Notes under the pieces: generated by a model
Seen by the model: the letters and a program-made list of their open reading frames with translations, nothing else
What the model was told of the DNA's origin: nothing
The model's database searches: none
In this document: in pieces, positions 1-7,679 of the stretch
How the letters are laid out: each line of letters starts with the position of its first letter
Numbering within the stretch: the first letter of the stretch is position 1
Virus record (IMG/VR): IMGVR_UViG_3300020165_000007
Span: 124,001 to 188,000 of that record
DNA length: 64,000 nt
DNA from: a virus
Direction: 5' to 3' (one strand)
Translations under genes and position numbers: made by a program

Positions 1-498
1 AAACATACCTAAAGTTGTTAAAGTACCGATAGGTTTTTTCATTTTTTTCTTTGGGCTACCGAATAAATCTTCTATAACTGCATCCTCATCAATATACCCC
101 ATTCCGTCACTATTCGGACTAGGATTATTACCTGCCGGACCTTCAGTATTACCAGGACTATTACCGGCGTAAGGATTATATCCACTTTCCTTCTCTACTG
201 AGTTATCTAAATCTTCATCCTCAGATATTTCACTTTCATTCTTCATTGTTAATGCAACGTCTCCTTGGTCGGTTGCGGTTATCTGATTATTCTCACCGCT
301 ATTAGCGTCTTTATCAAACTCTTTTCTATCTGTTTCATTATCTAAATCAAAAACTTTTGTTTTTGTATTATAACTTTCAGCCTCTTTAATTAATCTATCA
401 TATAGTAAATCAATGTGAGTGTTAGACATTTTCTTAATAGTATCATAAGAAAAACCCTCCTCTAATAATGATACTATTTTTTTTTCTTTATTCTTCAT
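1..498 (-). CDS. Acidic protein, C-terminus beyond window edge
   Basis: The frame starts at the ATG ending at 498 and stays open to base 1, so about 166 residues are visible and the C-terminus is missing. The N-terminus is a short basic helix reaching LLEEG, followed by a second helix (HIDLLYDRL) and then a long Asn/Ser/Gly/Asp/Glu-rich, probably disordered stretch. It overlaps the upstream gene's end by 11 nt, so it is probably cotranscribed with it. The LLEE-G element matches the (L/I)xE pattern seen at the N-termini of many proteins here. A prohead core or scaffold role is only a guess. Confidence 0.7.
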   Translation of the reverse strand, partial: MKNKEKKIVSLLEEGFSYDTIKKMSNTHIDLLYDRLIKEAESYNTKTKVFDLDNETDRKEFDKDANSGENNQITATDQGDVALTMKNESEISEDEDLDNSVEKESGYNPYAGNSPGNTEGPAGNNPSPNSDGMGYIDEDAVIEDLFGSPKKKMKKPIGTLTTLGMF

Positions 499-898
499 GT
501 GTCATAAAACTTTTTTCATAAGAAAGAACAATATCTCTTTCATATAATTTATCTTCTACGGATTTTACTGTATCTCCGTATCTAAAGACTAATCTTTTAT
601 ACTTACTATCGACTACAAACTCAGAATCAGATTTTTCCCATCCTAAAGATATAACATCCTCAACTGCGTCATAAACAGAAAAAAAGTCAGAGTTTTGAAC
701 TAACTCTAATTCAATATCTGAGTTTCTCAAAACACCAACTTTTTTAATATATTCAACATTAGGTGGTAATGGTTTACCTGAAGCCGGTTCAGAATCCCAA
801 TCCTCACCCCATACTTCTTCTACGTCAGAGAATATAAACTCATAGATATTGTCCCCTTTATAATTGGGACCCAATTCGTTGACGTAGATTAACCTCAT
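488..898 (-). CDS. Conserved phage-type protein of unknown function
   Basis: Encodes 136 residues, acidic and soluble, with no signal peptide or membrane segment. The N-terminal stretch (VNELGPNYKG, VWGEDWDSEP) has the look of a conserved phage family, but I cannot name a function. It overlaps the gene upstream by 4 nt and the gene downstream by 11 nt, so the three form one translational unit. This placement suggests a virion or assembly role; that is inference from context only. Confidence 0.8.
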   Translation of the reverse strand: MRLIYVNELGPNYKGDNIYEFIFSDVEEVWGEDWDSEPASGKPLPPNVEYIKKVGVLRNSDIELELVQNSDFFSVYDAVEDVISLGWEKSDSEFVVDSKYKRLVFRYGDTVKSVEDKLYERDIVLSYEKSFMTHEE

Positions 899-2091
899 AG
901 TAATTCTCCATTAGGTGATACTTTCAATTGTTTACCATCTACTTCAAATACCAAGTTGTTCTTGTTTGTTTTACCTAAGAACTTAGAACCCTTGTTTTCC
1001 TTCATGATAAACTCTGAGGTTAATTCTTGCTCTAAAGTCTCTGACATTTCTTTAACTTCAGACTTAACTTTAACCTTGTTTACTTTTTCTGTGATAAATC
1101 TCATTACGTTCTTATCTTCAGTTTCCTTTTTTTCTTCTTCAGAAATTACGAAATACTTTGATAAAACCTTATCTACTTTAGATTCTGTGAATACTTCATC
1201 TACAACTTCTTCGATTCCGTATCCTTCACCTAATTCCTCATCACCTACAGGTTCTTCTTCCACACTCATATCCAAGTCTAAGTCCAACTCATCTTCACCA
1301 CCGGCTTCAATATCAAGTTCTCCCTCAACACCATAGTCGATTTCTTCATCTTCAAAGTTACTTAAAATATCTTCTAAGTCTTCTTCTGATAAGTTTTCTA
1401 AATTCACGGCAGATATAATTGAATTTAAAACGTACTTAATATCTTCAGAAGAAAGTCCTTCTTGAGAATCTAATGTTCTTAACTTTTGACCTAGTTTACC
1501 CGTTAATTTTTGGATTAATTTAAATGATATTTCGTCTTCCTCTGATTCAATGTCAGTTTCAGGTACATCCATATCTAAGTCTAATTCTTCTTCACCTTCA
1601 GGTGTTTCTAAATCCATGTCTAAATCTAATTCTTCTTCTTCACCTCCTAAACTCCCTAAATCTAAATCACCACCCATATCGCTCATCGAAGCTTCAGGTG
1701 ATGGTTCTGGTTCAGGTGTTGGAGTCTTAAGTACAAACTTTTTTTGTTCACCTATTAAGTCAACATTTTCACTATGTTCATGAATCCTATTCAATTCGCC
1801 AGCCATTAGATTTATTTTTTTCATGGCTTGTGAATAAGAGCGATAATATTTCCTATTCTTCATAGGATTAATATATTCTAATTCACTTTCGTTAATTCCT
1901 CTTTTAACTATGTAACCACTTTTTTCGTGTACAATACCGTAAACGTTACCATCTGCGAGTTGTATAGTGTAATCGGATTTATTTTCATTCAAATTTTGAG
2001 TGGTCTCGTTATACCGAGCAATTTCTAGGATACGTCTAATTTTACTGTCTCCTTGTAATTTTTCACTTCCTATTGGGTTTAAATCTGCCAT
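895..2091 (-). CDS. Acidic structural-region protein (MADLNPIGSEKL family)
   Basis: About 398 residues. I start at the ATG at 2091 (MADLNPIGSEKL) and not at the upstream in-frame ATG at 2127, because the upstream start would add a lysine-rich tail and overlap the preceding gene. Residues 1-110 look globular. Residues about 125-165 are Pro/Glu- then Asp/Glu/Leu-rich repeats (LDLDMD-type), with another acidic block near residues 240-290. The C-terminal 60 residues look folded again (FVISEEEKK, FLGKTNKNN). Its length, acidity and position suggest a virion or assembly protein with disordered acidic linkers. I recognise the N-terminal motif as recurring in marine phages but know of no function. 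Confidence 0.75.
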   Translation of the reverse strand: MADLNPIGSEKLQGDSKIRRILEIARYNETTQNLNENKSDYTIQLADGNVYGIVHEKSGYIVKRGINESELEYINPMKNRKYYRSYSQAMKKINLMAGELNRIHEHSENVDLIGEQKKFVLKTPTPEPEPSPEASMSDMGGDLDLGSLGGEEEELDLDMDLETPEGEEELDLDMDVPETDIESEEDEISFKLIQKLTGKLGQKLRTLDSQEGLSSEDIKYVLNSIISAVNLENLSEEDLEDILSNFEDEEIDYGVEGELDIEAGGEDELDLDLDMSVEEEPVGDEELGEGYGIEEVVDEVFTESKVDKVLSKYFVISEEEKKETEDKNVMRFITEKVNKVKVKSEVKEMSETLEQELTSEFIMKENKGSKFLGKTNKNNLVFEVDGKQLKVSPNGELL

Positions 2092-2104
2092 TTTTAATTT
2101 TTTT

Positions 2105-2287
2105 TTAAGAGAAAACACCATTACCACCTAACTGTACTAAATTACACTGAATTGATTCTGTTATTGTGTATGCTGATAGTTCGTCGTTATATTCTACAGT
2201 ATTCATACTAGGATGAACCGTAGGTGTTCCACCAGTATATAAGTTATATGTCGAATCTGCGCTATATGTACATCCCGTGATTGCCAT
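2105..2287 (-). CDS. Small protein of unknown function
   Basis: Sixty residues, rich in Thr, Ser, Tyr and Asn, without charge clusters, signal peptide or membrane segment. A TATTTATT variant of the late-type motif lies 14 nt upstream of the ATG, the spacing seen for other virion-type genes, which supports this start. It is probably the first gene of the run that continues leftward to base 1. The beta-rich composition would suit a small virion decoration or tail protein, but nothing specific is recognisable. Confidence 0.6.
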   Translation of the reverse strand: MAITGCTYSADSTYNLYTGGTPTVHPSMNTVEYNDELSAYTITESIQCNLVQLGGNGVFS

Positions 2288-2301
2288 GTTTATATTTTTT
2301 T

Positions 2302-2309
2302 AATAAATA
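2302..2309 (-). promoter_or_regulatory. Late-type motif TATTTATT
   Basis: On the minus strand this octamer reads TATTTATT and lies 14 nt before the ATG at 2287. It is a one-base variant of the TATTTATA octamer that precedes many virion-type genes in the window. Confidence 0.4.
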
Positions 2310-2338
2310 TACCGTAAATACATAATTTTCTATTTTAT

Positions 2339-3088
2339 TTAACTATCTGATAAATTTTCTTTGATTGAGAGTGTTTTATCAATCAATTCATTTTTATTAT
2401 CGAACAGTTTTTGTATATATCCGTTTCTACGTAAAAATTTAAAAACTAAGTTTTCATAAGAGTATTCTCCTCCTTTTTCTAACCCACCACTTCTAAATTT
2501 TTTTATTTTGTCTTTAACCGAATCTAATTTTAATAAGGCTGAATCTAAATCGATTTCTTCTTCTACATCTTCTATCGTATTATCAATAATATCCATCCAA
2601 TTTTGAGATTTAGATTCTATCTTTTTCGTATCTATTATTACTTCTTCCGGTTTTGGTTGTTTCATCCATTCATTATAAAGAACTGAATAAACACCTGTCG
2701 ACATATGAGGTTCATTCATATCTTGAACATATAACTCAACTTCATATCCTTTAACAGTAATATCATGTTGTGAATTAAAAACCGTTCTCTTTAAGTTAAA
2801 TAAATCTTTAAATATTTCTTCTTGTTCTCCTGACTCTTTAAAATCATATATTATATGTAAGTCAATATCTGAATAGTCAGACCAGTTAAAATTAGCTAAT
2901 GAACCTGTCATAGTAATATCTTGAACAAAAATATCAAATCCCAAAAAATCAATAAACTCGTTTGCAATATCTAAAAGACCATCTCTTATTTCAGGTTTCA
3001 TTTTAGACTCTTCAACATTGTCGTAGTTATCCCATATTTCAGGATTAAGAGTATCCTTAACCAAAAAACTACTAATTATTTTATCCAT
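2339..3088 (-). CDS. Pol beta superfamily nucleotidyltransferase-like protein
   Basis: A 249-residue protein with the signature of the nucleotidyltransferase fold near residues 62-80: GSLANFNWSDYSDIDLH, that is Gly-Ser followed by a D-x-D pair (SDIDLH). A third acidic position could come from YEVELYVQD about 45 residues later. The C-terminal third is helical and highly charged. Family members transfer nucleotides to small molecules, RNA or proteins, or act as toxins; the substrate here cannot be read from sequence. It overlaps the KTSC-domain gene upstream by 8 nt, so the two are cotranscribed. The fold assignment is fairly secure, the activity is not. Confidence 0.75.
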   Translation of the reverse strand: MDKIISSFLVKDTLNPEIWDNYDNVEESKMKPEIRDGLLDIANEFIDFLGFDIFVQDITMTGSLANFNWSDYSDIDLHIIYDFKESGEQEEIFKDLFNLKRTVFNSQHDITVKGYEVELYVQDMNEPHMSTGVYSVLYNEWMKQPKPEEVIIDTKKIESKSQNWMDIIDNTIEDVEEEIDLDSALLKLDSVKDKIKKFRSGGLEKGGEYSYENLVFKFLRRNGYIQKLFDNKNELIDKTLSIKENLSDS

Positions 3089-3335
3089 CTTTATCTATTT
3101 TTTTATAATCAAACTTTTTACCTATTTCTTTATTAAAAAAACTTCCTTGTGATTCTGCCATTCTAAACTTAGTAAAGATAGAGTGAGGCACTTCACTATA
3201 TTCATATTGTATCTCACCTTTAAACGTCACTAAAAGTTTTTGTGTCGACGTATCATACTCCACAATCTTGACTGTTGAAGAGTCAATCTCACAGATTATC
3301 TTCTTACCTAATATTCTTTCTGTTTTAATCGACAT
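3081..3335 (-). CDS. KTSC-domain protein
   Basis: Eighty-four residues. The C-terminal half (EYSEVPHSIFTKFRMAESQG, then SFFNKEIGKKF) matches the KTSC domain: an aromatic/valine/proline stretch, then a Ser-Gly-x-Phe-Phe-Asn motif and a basic end. KTSC is a small domain found alone in phages and fused to lysyl-tRNA synthetases; its molecular role is not established. It overlaps its neighbours by 11 and 8 nt. Confidence 0.75.
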   Translation of the reverse strand: MSIKTERILGKKIICEIDSSTVKIVEYDTSTQKLLVTFKGEIQYEYSEVPHSIFTKFRMAESQGSFFNKEIGKKFDYKKIDKDG

Positions 3336-3834
3336 TACTATTGGATATTAATATATAAGAAATAAAATCGTTGTCTTCTCCCATTGTGAGCCTTTGAACC
3401 TTGTTTAAAAATCCACTAACCTTAAAGTCCTCATTACTTATTCTTAAATCTTCCGCCGCCGCTATTTCAGCATTATTCCTTGCCTTTTTCTTTGCAATTT
3501 CACGGTCCGTTGAGTCTGCAACACCAAAATATAAAGTTTCACCATTAACGTCTATTTTACCTTCTGATTTATTCGTGTCTCGAACATCCTGAATAATTTC
3601 ATCAATGGGTTTATTGTTATACTTTTTTACTTCTACTTCTACTTCTTCTTCATCACCGTCAAGTTTATCTTTGATATTATCGACAGTGTTTTTAATCGCC
3701 TCTTTACCTTTTTGGAAACCTTTCTTTATACCATCTCTTACACCTCTAAAAATTCCTTGTTCATCAAGCTCAGATTCGTTAATACCCATTAACTCACGAT
3801 TACGTTTTACTTCATTCAATATATCCTTATTCAT
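3325..3834 (-). CDS. Candidate capsid-targeted internal protein
   Basis: A 169-residue protein. The first 19 residues (MNKDILNEVKRNRELMGINE) form an amphipathic basic helix ending in (I)xE, like T4 internal-protein targeting peptides cut by the gp21 protease. Residues 30-70 are very lysine/glutamate rich. The C-terminal part (residues about 85-165) contains ADSTDREIAKKKARNNAEIA and looks like a small alpha/beta domain. A TATTTATA motif lies 13 nt before the ATG. The function of the mature protein is unknown; packaging in the head is inferred from the N-terminus. Confidence 0.75.
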   Translation of the reverse strand: MNKDILNEVKRNRELMGINESELDEQGIFRGVRDGIKKGFQKGKEAIKNTVDNIKDKLDGDEEEVEVEVKKYNNKPIDEIIQDVRDTNKSEGKIDVNGETLYFGVADSTDREIAKKKARNNAEIAAAEDLRISNEDFKVSGFLNKVQRLTMGEDNDFISYILISNSNVD

Positions 3835-3845
3835 GACAATATTTT

Positions 3846-3853
3846 ACTATAAA
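3846..3853 (-). promoter_or_regulatory. Late-type promoter motif TATTTATA
   Basis: Perfect TATTTATA on the minus strand, 13 nt before the ATG at 3834. The same octamer at the same spacing precedes the genes starting at 10962 and 27906. Confidence 0.5.
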
Positions 3854-3865
3854 TACTTCTATTAA

Positions 3866-3899
3866 TAAAAAACCCCTCACTTTTGATGAGGGGGTTTTA
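3866..3899 (-). terminator. Rho-independent terminator
   Basis: A stem of about 8 bp (CCCCTCA with TGAGGGG) is flanked by A-rich and T-rich runs on both sides. It directly follows the stop codon of the UVR-domain gene and separates it from the virion-type run. Confidence 0.8.
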
Positions 3900-4343
3900 T
3901 TAAGAGTTAAGTTTTTTAAGTTTATCCCTATATTTTATCGAAGATTCAAAATCCTGAGATTTTATAGACTCATCTAATTTAGTTTTAATTTCCTCAATCT
4001 TTTCTTTATTCGACTCAATTTTTTTGATTTGGTCTCGTATTTTAGCGGCTGTCTCATAATCTTGTATTTCTACCGCATCTGATAATTGGGTTTTTAAAGT
4101 AAAAGTTTCATCTGTTTCTACAGTTGTTGGTTCATCCGTATATTGATATAACGTTGTGACTTGATATGTACCATCATCAGAAATAAATGTTTCTTTTTTC
4201 CATTTACCGTTTTTATCATCTCCGTGTTCTACATTTTTTTTACCTTTAATATATAAAGGGTTTGATTTATATGACCCAATCCCGTCAAAAAGAGAGTCAA
4301 AATCTGAAAATAAGTCATTAAAATTAAAATTTCTACGTAACAT
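3900..4343 (-). CDS. UVR-domain protein, candidate Clp adaptor
   Basis: A 147-residue protein. The N-terminal 85 residues are unrecognised (an Asp/Phe-rich start, then a beta-rich segment). The C-terminal half carries two tandem UVR motifs: AVEIQDYETAAKIRDQIKKI and, after a short spacer, SIKSQDFESSIKYRDKLKKL. UVR motifs occur in UvrB/UvrC and in McsA-type activators of ClpC, where they bind the unfoldase. The gene is divergent from, and immediately beside, a ClpC-like unfoldase that has its own UVR-like motif. This makes an adaptor role likely. No McsA-type zinc-binding cysteines are present. Confidence 0.8.
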   Translation of the reverse strand: MLRRNFNFNDLFSDFDSLFDGIGSYKSNPLYIKGKKNVEHGDDKNGKWKKETFISDDGTYQVTTLYQYTDEPTTVETDETFTLKTQLSDAVEIQDYETAAKIRDQIKKIESNKEKIEEIKTKLDESIKSQDFESSIKYRDKLKKLNS

Positions 4344-4422
4344 TTTGTTTTTTTATTATTAGTTTATTAAATTTACATTTTTATAGTTAATATCGTACCA
4401 ACATATTAAATTAACTCTAAAA

Positions 4423-4467
4423 CTGACATTATGTCAGGTAAAGTTTAAATGATATGTCACAATGTCA
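4423..4467. promoter_or_regulatory. Possible operator between UVR gene and clpC-like gene
   Basis: A 15-nt palindrome, CTGACATTATGTCAG, lies at 4423-4437. It is followed at 4454-4467 by TGTCACAATGTCA, which repeats the TGTCA half-site twice. The cluster ends 5 nt before the -33 element of the clpC-like promoter, a usual place for a repressor or activator to bind. The regulator is unknown. Confidence 0.45.
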
Positions 4468-4471
4468 ACAC

Positions 4472-4503
4472 TTGATTTAATGGTATAATATATACTATAT
4501 TTG
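4472..4503 (+). promoter_or_regulatory. Bacteroidota-type promoter of clpC-like gene
   Basis: TTG at 4472-4474 and TATATTTG at 4496-4503, spaced 21 nt, match the Bacteroidota housekeeping promoter TTG-N19-21-TAnnTTTG. The start codon is 19 nt downstream. Confidence 0.75.
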
Positions 4504-4522
4504 TATAAAATTATTTAAGATT

Positions 4523-6544
4523 ATGATAGAATCGGTAGACCCAAACGAAAAAGGAGGAGGAAAAAAGAAAAAAGAAGTTAGTAACTCCAGAACTCCTGTT
4601 CTAGATAATTTTTCTAGAGATTTAATTAAGTTAGCGTCGGAAGGTAAATTAGACCCTGTTGTAGGTCGAGAAGTAGAAATAACAAGGATTGCACAAATTC
4701 TTTCTAGAAGAAAGAAAAACAATCCTATTATTGTTGGTGAACCTGGATGTGGTAAAACTGCGATAGTGGAGGGTTTAGCTATGAGAATTTTTGAGGGAGA
4801 TTGTCCTCAAAATCTGTGTGATAAAAGAATCGTATCTTTAGATATGACTTCTATAGTCGCGGGAACAAAATATAGGGGTCAGTTTGAAGAAAGAATGAAA
4901 GTTATTTTAGATGAACTCCATGATAACCATGATATTGTAGTGTTTATTGATGAGATTCATACTATTATAGGTGCGGGTAATTCCTCAGGTTCATTAGACG
5001 CTTCCAATATATTTAAACCGGCACTAGCGAGGGGTGAAATTCAATGTATCGGAGCAACAACTCTTGATGAATACCGTGAAAATATAGAGAAAGACGGGGC
5101 TTTGGAGAGACGTTTTCAAAAGGTGATGGTTGATGGGTCTACACCTGAAGAAACTATGGTTATCTTAGAGAACTTAAAGTCTAGATATGAAGACCATCAT
5201 AAAGTATCGTATAGTTATGAATCATTAGAGGCTTGTGTTTCTTTATCAGGAAGATATGTTAATGATAGAGAATTCCCTGATAAAGCGATTGATGTTATGG
5301 ATGAGGTTGGGGCTAAGGCACAAATCAATGTTAAATTTCCTGAAATTATAGAGAAACTTAGAGAGGATGCTTTTAATATAAAAGAAAAGAAAATACAAGT
5401 CGTAAAAAGTCAGAGATATGAGGAAGCGGCTCAATTAAGAGATGAAGAGAAAAAGATTCTTTCTCGTCTTGAGTTTGAAAAAGAAAAATTCGAAAGTGAT
5501 AAGGATGAGAAAAGAAAAGAGATTACCGAAGAAATGGTTTATGAGGTAGTTTCTACTATGACTAAAATTCCATTGTCTAAATTAAATGCGGATGACAAAG
5601 AATCTTTATTAAAGTTAGAAAGCAATCTTAACAATTCTGTTATTGGACAAGAAGAGGCAGTCAAAACAATATCTAAGTCTATTAGAAGAAATAGGGTCGG
5701 TATTAAAGACCCTAATAGACCCATCGGTTCGTTTATCTTTTTAGGTTCTACAGGAATTGGTAAGACTCACTTAGCTAAACAATTAGCTAAAGAAATTTTC
5801 GGGGATGAGGAATCTTTGATTAGGGTAGATATGTCAGAATATCAAGAGAAGTACTCAATGAGTAGACTTATAGGTTCTCCTCCAGGGTATGTGGGATATG
5901 ACCAAGGAGGTCAATTAACTGAAGCAGTTAAAAATAAACCATATTCTGTGGTACTATTTGATGAGATTGAAAAGGCGAATAAAGATATTTTTTCAATTCT
6001 ACTTCAAATGATGGATGATGGTCATTTAACAGATTCGTTTGGTCGTAAGATTAATTTTAAAAATTGTCTTATTATAATGACCTCAAACTTAGGGGTTAAG
6101 AAATTACAAGATTTCGGTACCGGTGTTGGGTTTGACACTAAGACTCGTATGTCAAGTAACGAAGAAATGAAAAAGTCCTTACTACAAAAGGAACTTAAAA
6201 ATCACTTTACCCCTGAGTTTTTGAATCGTGTAGATGAAGTTGTAGTTTTTAATCCCCTTAAGGAAAACGAGGTGGAAAAAATTGTTGAAATTGAACTATC
6301 AAAACTTAATCGTAGATTAGTTAAGTTGGGTTATAAGGTATCCATTGACAATAAGGTTAAAAAGTTTTTGTCTGAGGTTGGGTTTGATGAGAAGTATGGA
6401 GCAAGACCTATAAAACGGGCAATTCAAGAAAAAATCGAGGATTTAATTTCAGAAGAAGTATTAAGAGGTAATATCGTAGAAGGTAAACCCTGTAAACTTA
6501 AAATGAAAGGTAAAGAAGAGGTTGTACTAATAAAGGGGAGATAA
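4523..6544 (+). CDS. clpC: ClpC/ClpA-type double-AAA+ protein unfoldase
   Basis: A 673-residue Hsp100 ATPase. The first AAA+ module has Walker A GEPGCGKT (residues 72-79) and Walker B FIDE (141-144). A UVR-like motif (RYEEAAQLRDEEKK, about 298-311) sits in the short middle region, as in ClpC. The second module has Walker A GSTGIGKT (408-415) and Walker B LFDE (478-481), then the D2 small domain. V535-G536-F537 sits in the loop that ClpC and ClpA use to dock on ClpP, so this looks like a proteolytic partner and not a ClpB-type disaggregase. The usual N-terminal Clp repeat domain is absent and only about 40 residues precede the first module, so substrate entry probably needs an adaptor. The divergent UVR protein next door is the obvious candidate, and a ClpP gene lies at 52.4 kb. 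Confidence 0.93.
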   Translation: MIESVDPNEKGGGKKKKEVSNSRTPVLDNFSRDLIKLASEGKLDPVVGREVEITRIAQILSRRKKNNPIIVGEPGCGKTAIVEGLAMRIFEGDCPQNLCDKRIVSLDMTSIVAGTKYRGQFEERMKVILDELHDNHDIVVFIDEIHTIIGAGNSSGSLDASNIFKPALARGEIQCIGATTLDEYRENIEKDGALERRFQKVMVDGSTPEETMVILENLKSRYEDHHKVSYSYESLEACVSLSGRYVNDREFPDKAIDVMDEVGAKAQINVKFPEIIEKLREDAFNIKEKKIQVVKSQRYEEAAQLRDEEKKILSRLEFEKEKFESDKDEKRKEITEEMVYEVVSTMTKIPLSKLNADDKESLLKLESNLNNSVIGQEEAVKTISKSIRRNRVGIKDPNRPIGSFIFLGSTGIGKTHLAKQLAKEIFGDEESLIRVDMSEYQEKYSMSRLIGSPPGYVGYDQGGQLTEAVKNKPYSVVLFDEIEKANKDIFSILLQMMDDGHLTDSFGRKINFKNCLIIMTSNLGVKKLQDFGTGVGFDTKTRMSSNEEMKKSLLQKELKNHFTPEFLNRVDEVVVFNPLKENEVEKIVEIELSKLNRRLVKLGYKVSIDNKVKKFLSEVGFDEKYGARPIKRAIQEKIEDLISEEVLRGNIVEGKPCKLKMKGKEEVVLIKGR

Positions 6545-6558
6545 TTTCTCCCCTTTTG
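6533..6558 (+). terminator. Rho-independent terminator of clpC-like gene
   Basis: An inverted repeat of AAGGGGAGA with its complement TCTCCCCTT overlaps the stop codon and runs into a T-rich stretch. Confidence 0.7.
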
Positions 6559-6559
6559 T

Positions 6560-6590
6560 TTGGTTTAAAGTAAATAATTTAGTATATTTG
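6560..6590 (+). promoter_or_regulatory. Bacteroidota-type promoter of M20 peptidase
   Basis: TTG at 6560-6562 and TATATTTG at 6583-6590, spacing 20 nt. The TTTG end of this element creates an in-frame TTG codon at 6588 that is not the real start. Confidence 0.75.
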
Positions 6591-6608
6591 TATACAAATC
6601 AACCACAA

Positions 6609-7679
6609 ATGAATAACGAACAACTTAATCGTCTCAAAGAAGTACTTTCAATCCCAACTAAAACCTATAAGGAAGATGGAATGGTAGACTATATTATTAA
6701 TGTTCTTGAGACGATTGACGGTGTAACGTATTACAATGACCCAATGAATAACGTTTACGCCACTAAAGGTACATTACCTGATGGTGAGTTTTATCCGATG
6801 TTTGTTGCACATACTGATACGGTTCATGAACTGGTTGAAGACATTGTTGTTGAGGAGGAGAATCTCGAAAAACCACCCACTTTTGGTCGAACGTTTACTG
6901 AAGAACTAAACTTATCTCTAAAGGGATACACTCCACAAGGGAATCCAACGGGAATCGGTGGTGACGATAAATGTGGTGTTTTCTTGGCACTCGAACTCCT
7001 TCGCACTTTGTCACATGTAAAGGTCGGTCTTTTCGTATCTGAAGAGACCGGATGTCACGGCTCTAAGGAGTGTGATGTTGAGTTCCTCAAGGATGTGGGT
7101 TATGCGATTCAATTTGACGCACCTGGAAATCATTTGGTTACCGAAGTTTGTTCGGGAATTCGTTTATTTGAGAGTAATGGTGAGTTCATTAAACGCATTA
7201 CCCCCATCTTTGAAAACTCTATGGGTGTATCTCCTTACCTTCAGTCACACCCATATACTGATGTCTCACAAATTAAACAAAAAGGTGATTTTTCTTGTAT
7301 CAACTTTTCTTGTGGTTATTACAACATGCATTCAACATCTGAATTTGTAGTTGTAAAAGATGTTGAAGATGCCCTAAAACTCGCTATTGGTGTTGTAAAT
7401 GAGCTTGGTTTGAATAAGTTTGGTTACACTTACATCAAACCTACATACGATTACTACGGTCAAGGTAGTTTATTCACTAGTTATGATATTGAGGATGATG
7501 ATTACGATTATGAATCAGTAGAATGGGAAGAAAGTGATAATCATTACTTCAACATCTCAGATGATTCAATTGAAATTGAAAGTAAAATTAATGGAAATAC
7601 TGTCACTTTAAATATGAAGGATATGGCAGATTTATATCTACTTATCCGTGAGCGTTTATTGGAAAACGAAGAGATTTAA
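6609..7679 (+). CDS. M20-family metallopeptidase / deacylase
   Basis: About 356 residues from the ATG at 6609. Metal-binding motifs of M20 enzymes appear in order: AHTDTVH (H68, D70), IGGDDKCG (D119), the catalytic SEETG pair (E145-E146) and FDAPG (D170). A later conserved NMHSTSEF histidine matches the last ligand. The lid domain between the last two motifs is shorter than in most bacterial M20 enzymes. The C-terminal 80 residues are an acidic tail. These enzymes hydrolyse peptide or acyl-amide bonds in the cytoplasm; substrate unknown. All seven arginines use CGN codons, unlike virion-type genes here. It runs tail to tail with the next gene (4-nt overlap). Confidence 0.85.
   Translation: MNNEQLNRLKEVLSIPTKTYKEDGMVDYIINVLETIDGVTYYNDPMNNVYATKGTLPDGEFYPMFVAHTDTVHELVEDIVVEEENLEKPPTFGRTFTEELNLSLKGYTPQGNPTGIGGDDKCGVFLALELLRTLSHVKVGLFVSEETGCHGSKECDVEFLKDVGYAIQFDAPGNHLVTEVCSGIRLFESNGEFIKRITPIFENSMGVSPYLQSHPYTDVSQIKQKGDFSCINFSCGYYNMHSTSEFVVVKDVEDALKLAIGVVNELGLNKFGYTYIKPTYDYYGQGSLFTSYDIEDDDYDYESVEWEESDNHYFNISDDSIEIESKINGNTVTLNMKDMADLYLLIRERLLENEEI

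Noticed and set aside
956-1783. Serine-rich plus-strand frames opposite the acidic structural-region gene
   Set aside because: They mirror GAA/GAT repeats of the real minus-strand gene as TTC/ATC and have no promoter.
3846-3853. Reading TATAAATA on the plus strand as a T4-type late promoter
   Set aside because: In that direction it would drive transcription away from the gene and into a terminator. At many loci the octamer follows the gene's sense strand as TATTTATA.
6588-6608. TTG start for the M20 peptidase
   Set aside because: The TTG is part of the promoter TATATTTG; the ATG at 6609 follows at a normal distance.
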